Of a stretch of 64,000 bases of DNA, positions 9,401 to 18,168 are shown one piece after another. Below the pieces are notes generated by a model. The model did no database searches and had not been told where the DNA came from. It saw only the letters and a list, made by a program, of their open reading frames with translations. The position numbers and the translations under genes were made by a program. Origin of the DNA: Salinihabitans flavidus (GTDB lineage: Bacteria > Pseudomonadota > Alphaproteobacteria > Rhodobacterales > Rhodobacteraceae); the NCBI RefSeq assembly GCF_900110425.1, contig NZ_FODS01000016.1:34700-98699 (forward strand), written 5' to 3'. Position 1 is the first letter of the stretch. Each line of letters starts with the position of its first letter.

Positions 9401-9543
9401 TGGGCGGGCTTGGTCTGGCGACGCTGTCCACGCTTTACCTCACGCCCGTCGCCTATCTTCTGCTGGCGCGGTTTTCCAAGCCGCGCGCCGAGCAGGAGGC
9501 GCGGCTTGTCCGCGAGTTGCAGGAGGCGCAGGCGGGCGCCTGA
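6439..9543 (+). CDS. RND family efflux permease (AcrB/HAE1-like)
   Basis: A 1034-aa inner-membrane proton antiporter of the resistance-nodulation-division superfamily. The length and the duplicated 6+6 TM architecture, with two large periplasmic loops after TM1 and TM7, are typical. TM4 carries the proton-relay motif GMVVDDAIVVLENI, and TM10 has VMLIGIMAKNGILIVEFANQ. I start at ATG 6439, overlapping the adaptor stop; an in-frame ATG at 6409 lies inside the adaptor gene. The first cytoplasmic residues (SDAGGPPRTSGMALFVRRPI) precede TM1. Substrates cannot be predicted, but the hydrophobic/amphiphilic-efflux type fits better than metal export because no metal-binding Met/Asp triad is evident. 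Confidence 0.95.
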   Translation: MSDAGGPPRTSGMALFVRRPILAFVLSALIVLAGLAGLFGVEIRELPNVDRPVVTVTTQFPGASPEIVDQELTGRIEGAVGRVAGVRSISSNSRFGRSRVTLEFNDSVDIDVAATDVRDAVSRIAPQMPEEAEDPQVVKADANASAVMRIAVTSSGRSPQELTRIVREQVEDRLISIDGVADLQIYGDREPIFRVDVDLLEVASRGLTLADIARTLDNVAFDAATGDLTGDRQSISVRTTATVSSTQAFEALKIAPHVVLGDVARVTMGPAPDETILRANGQMGLGMGIIRQATSNTLEISTAVRAVVAELDRTLPEDISIFVTSDDAVFIRGSIQEVVKTLGLAISIVIVVIFVFLRNLRATLIPALTLPVALIGTIAAIYLVGFSVNILTLLALVLATGMVVDDAIVVLENIVRRRSEGMGARAAAVLGTQQVFFAVVTTTATLAAVFVPLSFLPGQAGGLFREFGFTLAMAVMLSSVVALTLCPVLASRLLASPPKQEARGPMIWLGNRLAALYRVTLRGALANPAVIVLVAVLFSVTAVFVAGGIRQELTPREDRAVALMRVTTPQGVSLDYTNAKMQEIEDVVAPLREAGEIVNIFAITGFGADNVGFMVFTLAKWDERARSQDEIVGDINSRLRPLIGMRAFAIQPNSLGIRGAGRGLSFAITGDDYGQLADVAQTLVERMQQNPAMGQVRLEYETTQPQLFIEIDRTRASDLGIDITGLGSALRAALNGRSVGEVFIGDSSYDVQLLSTSDPVNDPGDLENIFVQSGDGKMVPMSSFVTLEERAVAPELDREGQNRSVEISAGLTPELALGDALSEVRGMADEILAEQNRIVPLAEAATLDETNSGLFLTFGFAMIVVVLVLAAQFESFISAFVVIVTVPIGLACAIFALSFTGLSLNVYSQIGLVMLIGIMAKNGILIVEFANQLRDAGQDVASAITDASTIRLRPVMMTMVSTVFGGVPLILSSGAGAEAREALGWVIVGGLGLATLSTLYLTPVAYLLLARFSKPRAEQEARLVRELQEAQAGA

Positions 9544-9562
9544 GTCCCGGGTGGCGGCGGTC

Positions 9563-10666
9563 TCAGCGGAGGTCCGACAGCACCTCTGGCAGGGCGCGGG
9601 AGAGCAGCTCCATCTCACGCTCGGGGCCGCAACTGATGCGGATGCAGCGATCCTGTGGCGGCACGAAGGGCATGCGCACGAAGATGCCGCGCGCGGCTAG
9701 CCCGCCCAAGACCGCGCGGGCATGGCGCCCGTCGCGGCCGCAATCGACGGCGACGAAATTCGCCGCAGAGGGCAGCGCGGTGAGCCCGTTGTCGGCGGCG
9801 ATGCGGGTGATCGCCTCGCGCGAGGCGGCGACCTTGCCGCGCACCTCGTCAAGCCAGTCCTGATCGGCGAGCGCGGCCAGCGCCCCGGCCTGCGCCATGC
9901 GGTTCATGCCGAAATGGTTGCGGATCTTGTCGAAGTTCGAGATCAGTTCCTTCGCGCCCATGGCATAGCCCACGCGCGCCCCGGCCATGCCGTAGGCCTT
10001 GGAAAAGGTGCGCATGCGGATCACGCGCGGGTCGTCCACGTCATAGCGCGCCTCTGTCCCCTCGGGGGCGAATTCGACATACGCCTCGTCCAGCACCAGA
10101 AGCGTGCCGTCGGGCAGACGGTCGAGCGCGGCCGCGATCCGGTCGCCGCTGTGCCAGCTTCCCATCGGGTTGTCGGGGTTGGACAGGTAGACCAGTTTCG
10201 GGCGCAGGCGCGCGGCCTCTTCCATCAGCCCGTCAAGATCTTCGGCGTCGTCGCGATAGGGCAGCTTGTGCAGCACGCCGCCAAAGCCGGCGACGTGGTA
10301 GTTGAAGGTCGGATAGGCGCCATCGGAGGTCAGCACCGTGTCGCCCGCCCCCACGGTGAGCCGCACCAGATAGCCGAGAAGACCGTCGATCCCCTCACCG
10401 ACAAGGATGTTGTCGCGGGTGACGCGGTGGAAGGCGGCGAGCGCCTCGCGCAGGTCGTGACTTTTCGAATCGCCGTATTTCCAGATATCGGGGGCGGCGT
10501 CGCGCATGGCGGCAATGGCCTTGGCCGAGGGGCCGAAAATGCTTTCGTTCGCACCCAGACGCGCCACGAAGGGGCGGCCTGTGTCGCGTTCCTGGGCCTC
10601 TGGCCCGACAAAGGGCACGGTGGCGGGAAGGCTGGCGGCAAGCGGGGTGTAACGTGGTCCGGTCAT
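9563..10666 (-). CDS. Class I/II PLP aminotransferase, histidinol-phosphate aminotransferase-like
   Basis: This 367-aa enzyme belongs to the HisC-type fold-I aminotransferases. Visible landmarks are GANESIFGPS near the N-terminus, the substrate/PLP loop YLSNPDNPMG, LVLDEAYVEFAP with the PLP-binding Asp, and the Schiff-base segment RTFSKAYGMAGARVGYA with the lysine in SKAYG. The chosen ATG at 10666 gives MTGPRYTPL; an upstream in-frame ATG (10702) would add twelve atypical residues. It could be the histidine-pathway HisC or an aromatic/broad aminotransferase. It stands alone rather than in a his operon, so I leave the symbol blank. It converges with the RND permease gene. Confidence 0.88.
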   Translation of the reverse strand: MTGPRYTPLAASLPATVPFVGPEAQERDTGRPFVARLGANESIFGPSAKAIAAMRDAAPDIWKYGDSKSHDLREALAAFHRVTRDNILVGEGIDGLLGYLVRLTVGAGDTVLTSDGAYPTFNYHVAGFGGVLHKLPYRDDAEDLDGLMEEAARLRPKLVYLSNPDNPMGSWHSGDRIAAALDRLPDGTLLVLDEAYVEFAPEGTEARYDVDDPRVIRMRTFSKAYGMAGARVGYAMGAKELISNFDKIRNHFGMNRMAQAGALAALADQDWLDEVRGKVAASREAITRIAADNGLTALPSAANFVAVDCGRDGRHARAVLGGLAARGIFVRMPFVPPQDRCIRISCGPEREMELLSRALPEVLSDLR

Positions 10667-10749
10667 GGCGTGCAGATTGGCGCAAGGCCGGCGCGGCTGC
10701 AAGGGCCTGCGAACCTCACGTCAGGGTGGATTTCGCCGGTTCGTGCGGC

Positions 10750-10768
10750 CAGACTGTCGCAAAGTCTG
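10750..10768 (+). promoter_or_regulatory. Inverted repeat upstream of the crotonase gene
   Basis: CAGACT (10750-10755) and AGTCTG (10763-10768) form a 6-bp inverted repeat with a 7-bp gap, just 5' of the Shine-Dalgarno. It could be an operator or a small mRNA hairpin. The only support is its symmetry and position. Confidence 0.25.
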
Positions 10769-10781
10769 CAAAGGGGGCGTC

Positions 10782-11576
10782 ATGGCCAATGTATCGTTGA
10801 AGATCGAGGATCACGTCGCGCATGTGACGCTTATGCGCGGGGAGAAGATGAACGCGCTCAGCTTCGAGCTGGTCGAGGAGTTGATCGCGGCGGGCGAGTC
10901 GCTCATGGAGCGCGGCGATGTGCGCGCGGTGGTTTTGTCCGGGGAGGGCAAGGCGTTCTGCGCGGGCATGGATGTGGCCAATTTCGCCACGTTGGCGGGG
11001 CAGGACCCCTGGGCCCGGATCATGCCGCGTAGCCACGGCAACGCCAACCTGTTTCAGCAGGTCGGCCTGATCTGGCACAAGCTGCCCGTGCCGGTGATCG
11101 CCGCGCTTCAGGGGGTGGCCTATGGCGGCGGCTTTCAGATCGCGCTTGGCGCGGATGTGCGGATCGCGGCGCCGGGCACGAAGCTGTCGATCATGGAGAT
11201 CAAATGGGGCCTGATCCCCGATATGGGGGGCATGGCGCTTCTGCCGCATCTGGCGCGGTCGGACGTGATCCGGCGGATGACCTATACCGGCGATCCGGTG
11301 GAGGCCGAGCAGGCGGAACGCTGGGGCCTTGTGACAGAGATCGCGGAGGACCCGCTGGCCGCCGCGCGGGAAATGGCGGCGCAGATCGCGGGGAAGAGCC
11401 CGTCGGCCATCCGGGCGGCGAAAGCGCTGATCGGCTATGCCGAGGCGCATTCGGGCGATGCCGATGCGGTGCTGCTTGAGGAAAGCCGGGCGCAGGCGGC
11501 GCTGATCGGGCAGCCGGACCAGATGGAGGTGATCGCCGCGAACCTGCAAAAGCGCGCGCCGGTGTTCAGGGGTTGA
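10782..11576 (+). CDS. Crotonase / enoyl-CoA hydratase family protein
   Basis: This 264-aa protein has the crotonase fold. The oxyanion-hole segments are GKAFCAGMDVANF and ALQGVAYGGGFQIALGADVRIA, followed by EIKWGLIPDMGG. In canonical enoyl-CoA hydratase two acidic residues flank the substrate; here the second site reads PDMGG, so hydratase, isomerase or thioesterase-like activity are all possible. ATG 10782 follows AAAGGGGG; the frame is open to 10665 but only this start gives the normal N-terminus. It is divergent from the HisC-like gene and convergent with the MFS gene, so probably a single-gene unit of acyl-CoA catabolism. Confidence 0.9.
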   Translation: MANVSLKIEDHVAHVTLMRGEKMNALSFELVEELIAAGESLMERGDVRAVVLSGEGKAFCAGMDVANFATLAGQDPWARIMPRSHGNANLFQQVGLIWHKLPVPVIAALQGVAYGGGFQIALGADVRIAAPGTKLSIMEIKWGLIPDMGGMALLPHLARSDVIRRMTYTGDPVEAEQAERWGLVTEIAEDPLAAAREMAAQIAGKSPSAIRAAKALIGYAEAHSGDADAVLLEESRAQAALIGQPDQMEVIAANLQKRAPVFRG

Positions 11577-11580
11577 GCGG

Positions 11581-12774
11581 TCAGAGCGCGCGGCGCATGG
11601 CCCCGCGGCCCAGAATGACCGTCAGCACCGCGGCCAGCCCGAAGACCGCCATGGTGATGGAGATGGCGCGATGGCTGCCGTCGAAGAGCGCGGAAGCCAG
11701 CAGGGCCGCGCCGGAGGCGGCGATCATCTGCATCGCCCCCATGAGCGAGGCGGCGAATCCGGGGTATTCGGAGGCCGGCTCCATCGCGGCGGCCAGAGAG
11801 GTGGGCAGGATCATCCCGAAGGCCAGCACGTAAAGACAGACCGCGCCCCAGAACACCTGAAGGCCCGGTTCGCCAAAGGCCAGCGCGATATGCAGCGCCG
11901 CGCCGAGGGTGAGCAGGATCATCGCGATGGTGCCGACCTGCCGCAGTGAGACATGGCGCAAAAGCTGCCCGGCGATGAGCGCGGCGCTTGTGTTGATCAG
12001 CGCGGCAATGGCAAAGAGTGCACCGAAGGATTCCGGCGGCACGCCATAGCGGGTTTCGGCGATGATCGCCCCGGTGGCCCCGACGGAGGCGTAGCCCCCG
12101 AAGGTGAGCGAGCCGGCAATCGCGGGCGTCAGGAAAGCGGGCGAGGACAGCAGCCGCCGCGTCGCCACACGCAGGAACGACAGGGTGAAGCGTTCGGGGC
12201 GGCGCGTGCCCGCCGGATGGCGCAGGATCAGCGCGGCATAGGCGATAAAGGCCAGCGCCAGCGCGGTGAGCGCGATGAACACCGCGCGCCATGAGAACAG
12301 CACCAGCAGCCCCGATCCGAGCACCGGGGCCAGCATCGCGGCCACGGTCAGGATCGCGCCCAGAACGGTCATCATCCGCGCCGCGTCGGTGCCGGAGGCC
12401 ACGTCGCGCACCATCGCCCGCGCGATGACCGGCGCGCCGCCCATCAGCCCCTGCACGAAGCGCGCGGTGAGCAGAAAGCCATAGCTAGGCGCGAAGGCGC
12501 AGGCGAGGCTGGCCAGCGCGAAGCCCGACAGGCTCAACAGCAGCGAAAAGCGGCGACCGAAGGCGTCGGAAAACAAACCCCAGAAAAGCTGCCCGATGCC
12601 ATAGGCGACGAAATAGACCCCCACGAGCAGCGCGCCGCGGCTTTCGTCCACGCCGAAGGCGCGCGCGACCACGCCGGTCATCGGCAGGACGATATCCACC
12701 GACACCGCCGAAAGTGCCGTGATTCCGCCCATGAAGAGCATGGTGTCGGTACGGCTGAGCGAGTGTCTGGTCAT
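11581..12774 (-). CDS. Bcr/CflA-type MFS multidrug efflux transporter
   Basis: A 397-aa, 12-TM major facilitator of the drug:H+ antiporter-1 type. The N-terminus MTRHSLSRTDTMLFMGGITA runs into TM1 with the Bcr-like MTGVVARAFG, followed by the TM2-3 loop signature LFSDAFGRRFSLLLSL (DxxGRR) and motif C-like GxxxGP-type residues in TM5. It would export drugs or metabolites such as amino-acid derivatives. It converges with the crotonase gene (4 bp between stops) and lies downstream of valS on the same strand, separated by a strong hairpin. Confidence 0.9.
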   Translation of the reverse strand: MTRHSLSRTDTMLFMGGITALSAVSVDIVLPMTGVVARAFGVDESRGALLVGVYFVAYGIGQLFWGLFSDAFGRRFSLLLSLSGFALASLACAFAPSYGFLLTARFVQGLMGGAPVIARAMVRDVASGTDAARMMTVLGAILTVAAMLAPVLGSGLLVLFSWRAVFIALTALALAFIAYAALILRHPAGTRRPERFTLSFLRVATRRLLSSPAFLTPAIAGSLTFGGYASVGATGAIIAETRYGVPPESFGALFAIAALINTSAALIAGQLLRHVSLRQVGTIAMILLTLGAALHIALAFGEPGLQVFWGAVCLYVLAFGMILPTSLAAAMEPASEYPGFAASLMGAMQMIAASGAALLASALFDGSHRAISITMAVFGLAAVLTVILGRGAMRRAL

Positions 12775-12836
12775 GGCGGCGGGGCGGTCCGGGTCGGGCG
12801 CGGGCGGCCTGTGTCAGACCTCTCGGCGCAGGTGAC

Positions 12837-12863
12837 GGGGCGGGCACGTCCTGCGCCCGCCCC
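12837..12863 (-). terminator. Hairpin 3' of valS
   Basis: A perfect 9-bp GC stem, GGGGCGGGC (12837-12845) with GCCCGCCCC (12855-12863) and a 9-nt loop, lies 9 bp beyond the valS stop. No U-tract follows on the minus strand, so it may be a transcript-end stabiliser or Rho-assisted terminator. Confidence 0.45.
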
Positions 12864-12871
12864 TGATCGTG

Positions 12872-15800
12872 TCAGCCGAGTTCTGCCAGCCGCGTCAGCG
12901 CGGTCTTGAGCTTGGCCTCTTCCTCTTCGCGCTGATCAAGGTTGGCGCGGGTTTCCTCGACCACCTCGGGCGGGGCGCTTTCGGCGAATTTGGGGTTGTC
13001 GAGCCGTCCGCGCAGCCCCTTGATTTCCTTGGCCAGCTTGGTCAGCGACTTTTCCAGCCGGGCCTTTTCCGACTCCACGTCGATGATGTCGGCCAGCGGC
13101 AGGCCGAAGGTCGCGCCTTCGGCGGGCACGGTGATGCACCCCTTTGGGAAGCTGTCGACCTTTTCAAGGCTGTCGATGCGGGCAAGGCGTTTGATCAGCG
13201 TCTCGTTGCGCGACCATGCCGCCTCTCCGGCCGTGTCGATCTCGCTGACCAGAACCGGGATATATGTCCCTGCGGGAACGTGCATCTGCGCGCGGGCCGA
13301 GCGGACATTCTCGATCACAGAGATCACCCAGTTCATTTCCCGGTCGGCCTGCTCGATCACCAGATCGGACGCGGCATAGGTGGGCCAGTCGGCGTGAACG
13401 AGCATCTTGTCGCGGGCCGAGAGCGTGCCCCACAGCTCTTCGGTGATGAAGGGCATGATCGGGTGCAGCATGATCAGGCATTGATCGAGCACCCAGCGCA
13501 TGACCTGCCGGGTCTCCTGTTGCGCGGCGGCATCCTCCCCCTGCAAAAGCGGCTTGGAAAACTCCACATACCAGTCGCAGACCTTGCCCCAGACAAAGGC
13601 ATAAAGCCCGTTCGCGGCATCGTTGAAGCGGAAGGCGGCAAGGGCGGCGTCCACCTCTTCGCGCACCTTGGCGGTTTCCCCGATGATCCATTGGTTCACC
13701 GTCTGATCCGCGTCGTTGCCGGCGCCATAATCAACGGCGGGCAGGTCCGCCTCGAACACGCCGTTCATCTCGGCGAAGCGGCAGGCGTTCCAGATCTTGG
13801 TGCCGAAATTGCGATAGCCGGCGATGCGCGCGGTCGACAGCTTCAGATCGCGCCCCATCGCGGCCATCGCGGTCAGGGTGAAGCGCACGGCGTCGGCGCC
13901 GTAATCCCCGATCAGGTCGAGCGGGTCGAGCACGTTGCCAAGGGACTTGGACATCTTCTTGCCGGACTCGTCGCGCACGAGCGCGTGGACATAGACGGTA
14001 TCGAAGGGCTTTTGCCCGACCACGGCATATTGCATCATCATCATCCGGGCGACCCAGAAGAAGATGATGTCGAAGCCGGTGATCAGGACCGAGGTGGGGA
14101 AATACTTGCGCAGCTCCTCGGTGTCCTCGGGCCAGCCGAGCGTGCCGATGGGCCACAGGCCGGAGGAGAACCACGTATCCAGCACATCGGGATCGCGCCA
14201 GACCGGATAGACGAGTTTGGTAGGATCCTGATCGATCGCGTAATGCGCCAGGGATTCGGCCAGCATGTGGATTGCGGCGTGTTTGTCCTCCACTTCGACG
14301 ATGCGGGCATCGGCGATGGGATGGGGGGTGTCGGCCAGTTCGGCACGGAAGGCGCGCAGCACCGCATCGAAATCAGCGGCGCAGTGATGCACGTCGCCGG
14401 CGTGAAGCATCCCGCCCTCGTTCAACAGGCGCCCCAGTTCCACCAGATCGAGAGAGCCGTCTCCCTCATCGTCGCGGAAATCGGCGGCGCCGAGATCGAG
14501 CCCATACCAGACCGGGATCTGGTGGCCCCACCACAGTTGCCGCGAGATGCACCATGGCTCGATATTCTCCAGCCAGTGGAAATACACCTTGCGGTCGCGT
14601 TCGGGCAGGATCTTCGTCTCACCGCTGCGCACCGCGTCGAGGGCGGGGCCGACGATCTTCTCGGCGTCCACGAACCACTGATCGGTGAGCATCGGCTCTA
14701 TCACCACCTTGGAGCGGTCGCCAAAGGGTTGCATCACCGGCTTGTTTTCGACGAAGGGCTCAGGGCCGTCCTCGCCGTCGGTCATCACGGCGAGACCTTC
14801 CTGCGTAATCTCCTCGATCACCCGCTCGCGGGCCTCGAAGCGATTCAGACCGCGCAGTTCGTCGGGCACGAGGTTGATCGCGTCGATCTCGTTCTCGGAG
14901 AACGCCTCCCCGTCGATGATGCGCCGGGCGAGCGCGGCAGCCTCTGCATAGGGGGCGCCGTCGTCGCGCATGTGCGCGCTGGTGTCCATCAGGCGGTAGC
15001 AGGGAATGCCACCGCGTCTGGCCACGGCGTAGTCGTTGAAGTCATGCGCGCCGGTGATCTTCACCGCGCCGGAGCCGAAATCCGGGTCGGGGTATTCGTC
15101 GGTGATGATCGGGATCAGGCGGCGGTGTTCCTTCGGCCCCACGGGAATTTCGCAGAGTTTTCCGACAATCGGCGCATAGCGCGCGTCATCGGGATGGACC
15201 GCCACGGCGCCATCGCCGAGCATGGTTTCGGGCCGCGTGGTGGCGATGGAGATGTAATCGCGCTCTTCTTCCAGCACGATATTGCCGTCCTCGTCCTTTT
15301 CCACGTAGGTGTAGGTTTCGCCCCCCGCGAGCGGGTATTTGAAATGCCACATGTGGCCGGGGGTTTCGATATTCTCCACCTCCAGATCGGAGATGGCGGT
15401 CTCGAAATGCGGGTCCCAGTTGACCAGACGCTTGCCGCGATAGATCAGCCCCTTTTCATGCAGATCCACGAAAACCTTGATCACCGCGTCATGAAAGTTG
15501 CCATCTTCGCCCTCGGGCGCGGCGGGGGCGCCGGACATGGTGAAGGCGTTGCGCGACCAGTCGCAGGAGGCGCCGAGGCGCTTGAGCTGGTTGATGATCT
15601 GCCCGCCGGACTGCTGTTTCCATTCCCAGACCCTGGCGATGAACTCCTCGCGCGTGAAATCGGTGCGGCGCTTGCCCTCCTTGATCAACTCGCGTTCGAC
15701 GACCATCTGCGTGGCGATGCCGGCATGATCCTGTCCCGGCTGCCAGAGCGTGTCGTGCCCGCGCATGCGGTGCCAGCGGGTCAGGATGTCCTGAAGCGTG

Positions 15801-15979
15801 TTGTTGAAGGCGTGGCCCATGTGCAGCGAGCCGGTCACATTCGGTGGCGGGATCATGATGCTGAACGTCTCTGCCCCCGGTTTCGCGTTTGCGCCGGCGG
15901 CAAAGCAGCCTGCCGTTTCCCATGCGTCGTAAAGGCGGCTTTCGGCCTGGGTCGCGTTGAAGGTCTTTTCCATCGCCAT
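12872..15979 (-). CDS. valS: Valyl-tRNA synthetase (ValS)
   Basis: ValS is the class Ia synthetase that charges tRNA-Val. The 1035-aa length is normal for the larger alphaproteobacterial form. Landmarks are [17 protein letters not shown] (HMGH signature, residues 53-56), the editing (CP1) domain in the middle, KMSKS at 675-679 ([10 protein letters not shown]), an anticodon-binding domain, and the C-terminal coiled-coil arm beginning near [14 protein letters not shown]. The start is ATG 15979 ([10 protein letters not shown]); the second Met at 15973 is possible. The frame stays open to 16753, but that part is an artefact of the symporter gene's opposite strand. Confidence 0.97.
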   Translation of the reverse strand: MAMEKTFNATQAESRLYDAWETAGCFAAGANAKPGAETFSIMIPPPNVTGSLHMGHAFNNTLQDILTRWHRMRGHDTLWQPGQDHAGIATQMVVERELIKEGKRRTDFTREEFIARVWEWKQQSGGQIINQLKRLGASCDWSRNAFTMSGAPAAPEGEDGNFHDAVIKVFVDLHEKGLIYRGKRLVNWDPHFETAISDLEVENIETPGHMWHFKYPLAGGETYTYVEKDEDGNIVLEEERDYISIATTRPETMLGDGAVAVHPDDARYAPIVGKLCEIPVGPKEHRRLIPIITDEYPDPDFGSGAVKITGAHDFNDYAVARRGGIPCYRLMDTSAHMRDDGAPYAEAAALARRIIDGEAFSENEIDAINLVPDELRGLNRFEARERVIEEITQEGLAVMTDGEDGPEPFVENKPVMQPFGDRSKVVIEPMLTDQWFVDAEKIVGPALDAVRSGETKILPERDRKVYFHWLENIEPWCISRQLWWGHQIPVWYGLDLGAADFRDDEGDGSLDLVELGRLLNEGGMLHAGDVHHCAADFDAVLRAFRAELADTPHPIADARIVEVEDKHAAIHMLAESLAHYAIDQDPTKLVYPVWRDPDVLDTWFSSGLWPIGTLGWPEDTEELRKYFPTSVLITGFDIIFFWVARMMMMQYAVVGQKPFDTVYVHALVRDESGKKMSKSLGNVLDPLDLIGDYGADAVRFTLTAMAAMGRDLKLSTARIAGYRNFGTKIWNACRFAEMNGVFEADLPAVDYGAGNDADQTVNQWIIGETAKVREEVDAALAAFRFNDAANGLYAFVWGKVCDWYVEFSKPLLQGEDAAAQQETRQVMRWVLDQCLIMLHPIMPFITEELWGTLSARDKMLVHADWPTYAASDLVIEQADREMNWVISVIENVRSARAQMHVPAGTYIPVLVSEIDTAGEAAWSRNETLIKRLARIDSLEKVDSFPKGCITVPAEGATFGLPLADIIDVESEKARLEKSLTKLAKEIKGLRGRLDNPKFAESAPPEVVEETRANLDQREEEEAKLKTALTRLAELG

Positions 15980-16138
15980 TGTGCTTGATCCTGCATGATC
16001 CCGGTGTTTCGCATCGTCTATCGAATTGCCGTGGCAAGGGAAAGCCGGTTGTCGCGCATCTGCCATGGCTGCGGCGCAATGACTGGTGGGGCGCGCAATC
16101 GGCTTAAACGCGGGATCAGGTCGTGCTATGGGCCTGTC

Positions 16139-17482
16139 ATGGCAACCGACATTCAAGACGCTCCGATGCAGATCGCGCAACAGCGGTTCAAGCTGCGGGT
16201 CTGGATCACCTCCAGGCTCTGGGCGCAGGTGATGGCAGGAATGGTTCTGGGCTTTGGCCTCGGCCTGCTGATGAGCGAGGCGACGGGGCTTGTCCCGCCC
16301 GACGTGGCCGAGGTGGCCGGGCTCTGGCTGGCCTTGCCGGGACGGATCTTTCTGGCGCTGATCGCGATGGTTCTGATCCCGCTTATATTCTCGTCGATCG
16401 TGGGCGGGCTGGCCGGGGCCGGATCGGGCGAAGAGTTGCGGTCTGTCGGCCTGCGGCTGGCGGCGTTCATCCTCGTGACCACGACGGTGGCGGCGGGCAT
16501 CGGCGTGGCGCTGGCCCAATGGCTGCGACCGGGCACGGGGCTTGCCGGGTTCTCCGTGCCCGTGCCCGCCCCGGCGCCGGTGTCGCAGGGCGAGACCCTG
16601 CCCGACGCGCCCGACCTGAGCGCGCCCGCGACCCTGCCGGATCTGATCGCCGACATCCTGCCAACCAATCCCACCGCCTCGATTGTGCAGGGGGACATGC
16701 TCGCGGTCGTGGTGCTGGCGTTGCTGGTCGGCGTTTCGGTCACGCAGGTCCAACGCAGCCGCGCCGCGCCGTTTCTGGCGCTGATGGAGGCGCTGCTGTC
16801 GATCTCCATGAACATCGTGAAATGGGCGATGTTTCTGGCGCCTTTCGCGGTGTTCGGGCTGATGGCGCAGCTCGTGATGCGTATGGGGTTTGAAACCATG
16901 CTCGGGATCTCGGGCTATGTGGGCGCGGTGCTGCTGGGGCTGGCCGGTCTGCTGTGTCTATACCTGTCGATCGCGTTCCTGTTCGCGCGGGTGACGCCGC
17001 TGCGCTTCATGAAGGCGGCGGGCAGCAACCTGTTGCTGGCCTTCTCGACCTCCAGTTCCTCGGCGGTGATGCCGGTGACGATCCAGTCGGCGCGTCAGCT
17101 CGGCGTGCCGGAGAATATCGCCAATCTGGTGGTTCCGCTGGGGGCGACGATGAACATGGCGGGCACCGCGCTGTATCAGGCGGTGGCCATTCTCTTTCTC
17201 GCGCAGCTTGCCGGGATCGAGCTTTCGGCGGTGCAAATCGGGGTGGTGGTCGGAACGCTTGTCGCCTCGAGCATTGGTGCGCCCGGCACGCCGGGCGTCA
17301 GCATCGCCATTCTGATCAACGTGGCCACGAGCATGGGTATTCCGGTGGAGGGGATGGTGATCATTCTCGGCGTCGATCGCCTGCTCGACATGTGCCGCAC
17401 GGCGGTCAATGTCACCGGCGATCTGGTGGCGGCGGTGCTGTTCCGCGCGGTCGGTCAGACGGGGGAGACGGCCGCGTCCTGA
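16139..17482 (+). CDS. Dicarboxylate/amino acid:cation symporter (DAACS/GltP family)
   Basis: This 447-aa inner-membrane protein couples uptake of C4-dicarboxylates or acidic amino acids to H+ or Na+. The HP1 serine-rich tip ([13 protein letters not shown]), the TM7 segment [16 protein letters not shown] with the NMxGT signature, and the HP2 region [11 protein letters not shown] are all present. The NMxGT motif forms a sodium site in GltPh. The TM8 end has [17 protein letters not shown], the substrate-binding D...R..NV..D pattern. ATG 16139 is the first start that gives a normal short cytoplasmic N-terminus. It is transcribed divergently from valS. Confidence 0.93.
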   Translation: MATDIQDAPMQIAQQRFKLRVWITSRLWAQVMAGMVLGFGLGLLMSEATGLVPPDVAEVAGLWLALPGRIFLALIAMVLIPLIFSSIVGGLAGAGSGEELRSVGLRLAAFILVTTTVAAGIGVALAQWLRPGTGLAGFSVPVPAPAPVSQGETLPDAPDLSAPATLPDLIADILPTNPTASIVQGDMLAVVVLALLVGVSVTQVQRSRAAPFLALMEALLSISMNIVKWAMFLAPFAVFGLMAQLVMRMGFETMLGISGYVGAVLLGLAGLLCLYLSIAFLFARVTPLRFMKAAGSNLLLAFSTSSSSAVMPVTIQSARQLGVPENIANLVVPLGATMNMAGTALYQAVAILFLAQLAGIELSAVQIGVVVGTLVASSIGAPGTPGVSIAILINVATSMGIPVEGMVIILGVDRLLDMCRTAVNVTGDLVAAVLFRAVGQTGETAAS

Positions 17483-17566
17483 TCGGAGCGCGCGTTCCGC
17501 GCGCGCAGTGTCACTTTAGCGTTCAGGGCACGCAGGCCCATGTGAGTAGGCGCTCAGGCCGCGCAG

Positions 17567-17612
17567 GCCCCGGGGCTCTGCCCCGGACCCCGAGGTATTT
17601 CACCCGAAAAGA
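17567..17612 (+). repeat. Dispersed GC-hairpin repeat (CCCCGGACCCCG-GTATTT type), copy 1
   Basis: The block carries a 7-bp stem CCGGGGC/GCCCCGG (17570-17576 with 17580-17586), followed by ACCCCGAGGTATTTCACCCGAAAAGA. It matches copies at 22731, 26678 and 48697. It lies between the convergent symporter and Lrp genes. The hairpin followed by a GTATTT box could serve as a transcript terminator, but the sequence conservation exceeds what a terminator needs. Confidence 0.7.
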
Positions 17613-17624
17613 GGCGGCGGTCGA

Positions 17625-18062
17625 TCAGGGCGCGCGGTCGAGTTTGGTGGCCAGGTGGATCAGGCTTTCGGAACTGTGCACGCCGCGCGCCTCTCCGATC
17701 CGGTCGAGGGTGGCGTCAAGCTCTTCGGTGGTCTGAGCGGCGATCTGCACGATGAGATCCACCCGGCCCGAGGTGGTGTGCACCCTTTCCACCCCCGGCA
17801 GCGATTTGAGCCGCGCGAGGACGGCGGGCCCGGAGCGCGGCTCTATCGCCACGAGCGCGGTGGCGCGGATCGGGGGGCGGGCCTGCGGGCCGGGACGCAG
17901 GGTGTAGCCGGCGATTGCGCCCGACGCTTCCAGCCGGTCGATGCGGGCCTGCACGGTGGTGCGCGCCAGACCCAGTTGCCGAGCGAGCGTGGCCACAGGC
18001 GCGCGGGCATTCTCGGCCAGACGGGCGAGCAGGGCGCGGTCGGTTTCGTCGAGTTGCATCAT
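17625..18062 (-). CDS. Lrp/AsnC family transcriptional regulator
   Basis: This 145-aa regulator has an N-terminal winged helix-turn-helix (LDETDRALLARLAENARAPVATLARQLGLARTTVQARIDRLEASG). A C-terminal RAM/AsnC ligand-binding beta-alpha-beta domain follows (about residues 70-140, GVERVHTTSGRVDLIVQI). Two consecutive Met codons (18062, 18059) are possible starts. It is divergent from a PLP-dependent decarboxylase gene. Lrp-type proteins often control a divergent amino-acid gene in response to its substrate, so a basic amino acid is the likely effector. This is inference from arrangement. Confidence 0.92.
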   Translation of the reverse strand: MMQLDETDRALLARLAENARAPVATLARQLGLARTTVQARIDRLEASGAIAGYTLRPGPQARPPIRATALVAIEPRSGPAVLARLKSLPGVERVHTTSGRVDLIVQIAAQTTEELDATLDRIGEARGVHSSESLIHLATKLDRAP

Positions 18063-18074
18063 TATTTGGTCATT

Positions 18075-18103
18075 TTGCCGTCAATTCGCTGCGATTCTAT
18101 CAG
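18075..18103 (+). promoter_or_regulatory. Putative promoter of the PLP decarboxylase gene
   Basis: TTGCCG (18075-18080), a 17-bp spacer and TATCAG (18098-18103) lie in the 106-bp AT-richer region between the Lrp gene and the decarboxylase. An Lrp site would be expected to overlap it, but no clear Lrp palindrome is visible. Confidence 0.4.
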
Positions 18104-18168
18104 ATCGCCACGCGGAATCGACGTGAATTCCCCACAGACTGAAAGAAAACGGGACATGAGGTAGGACA

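Noticed and set aside
12869..15988. A 1039-codon open frame on the plus strand across the whole valS gene
   Set aside because: It is the antisense shadow of valS. In GC-rich DNA with strong third-position bias such frames stay open by chance, its protein is His/Asp/Gly-rich without domains, and valS is unambiguous.
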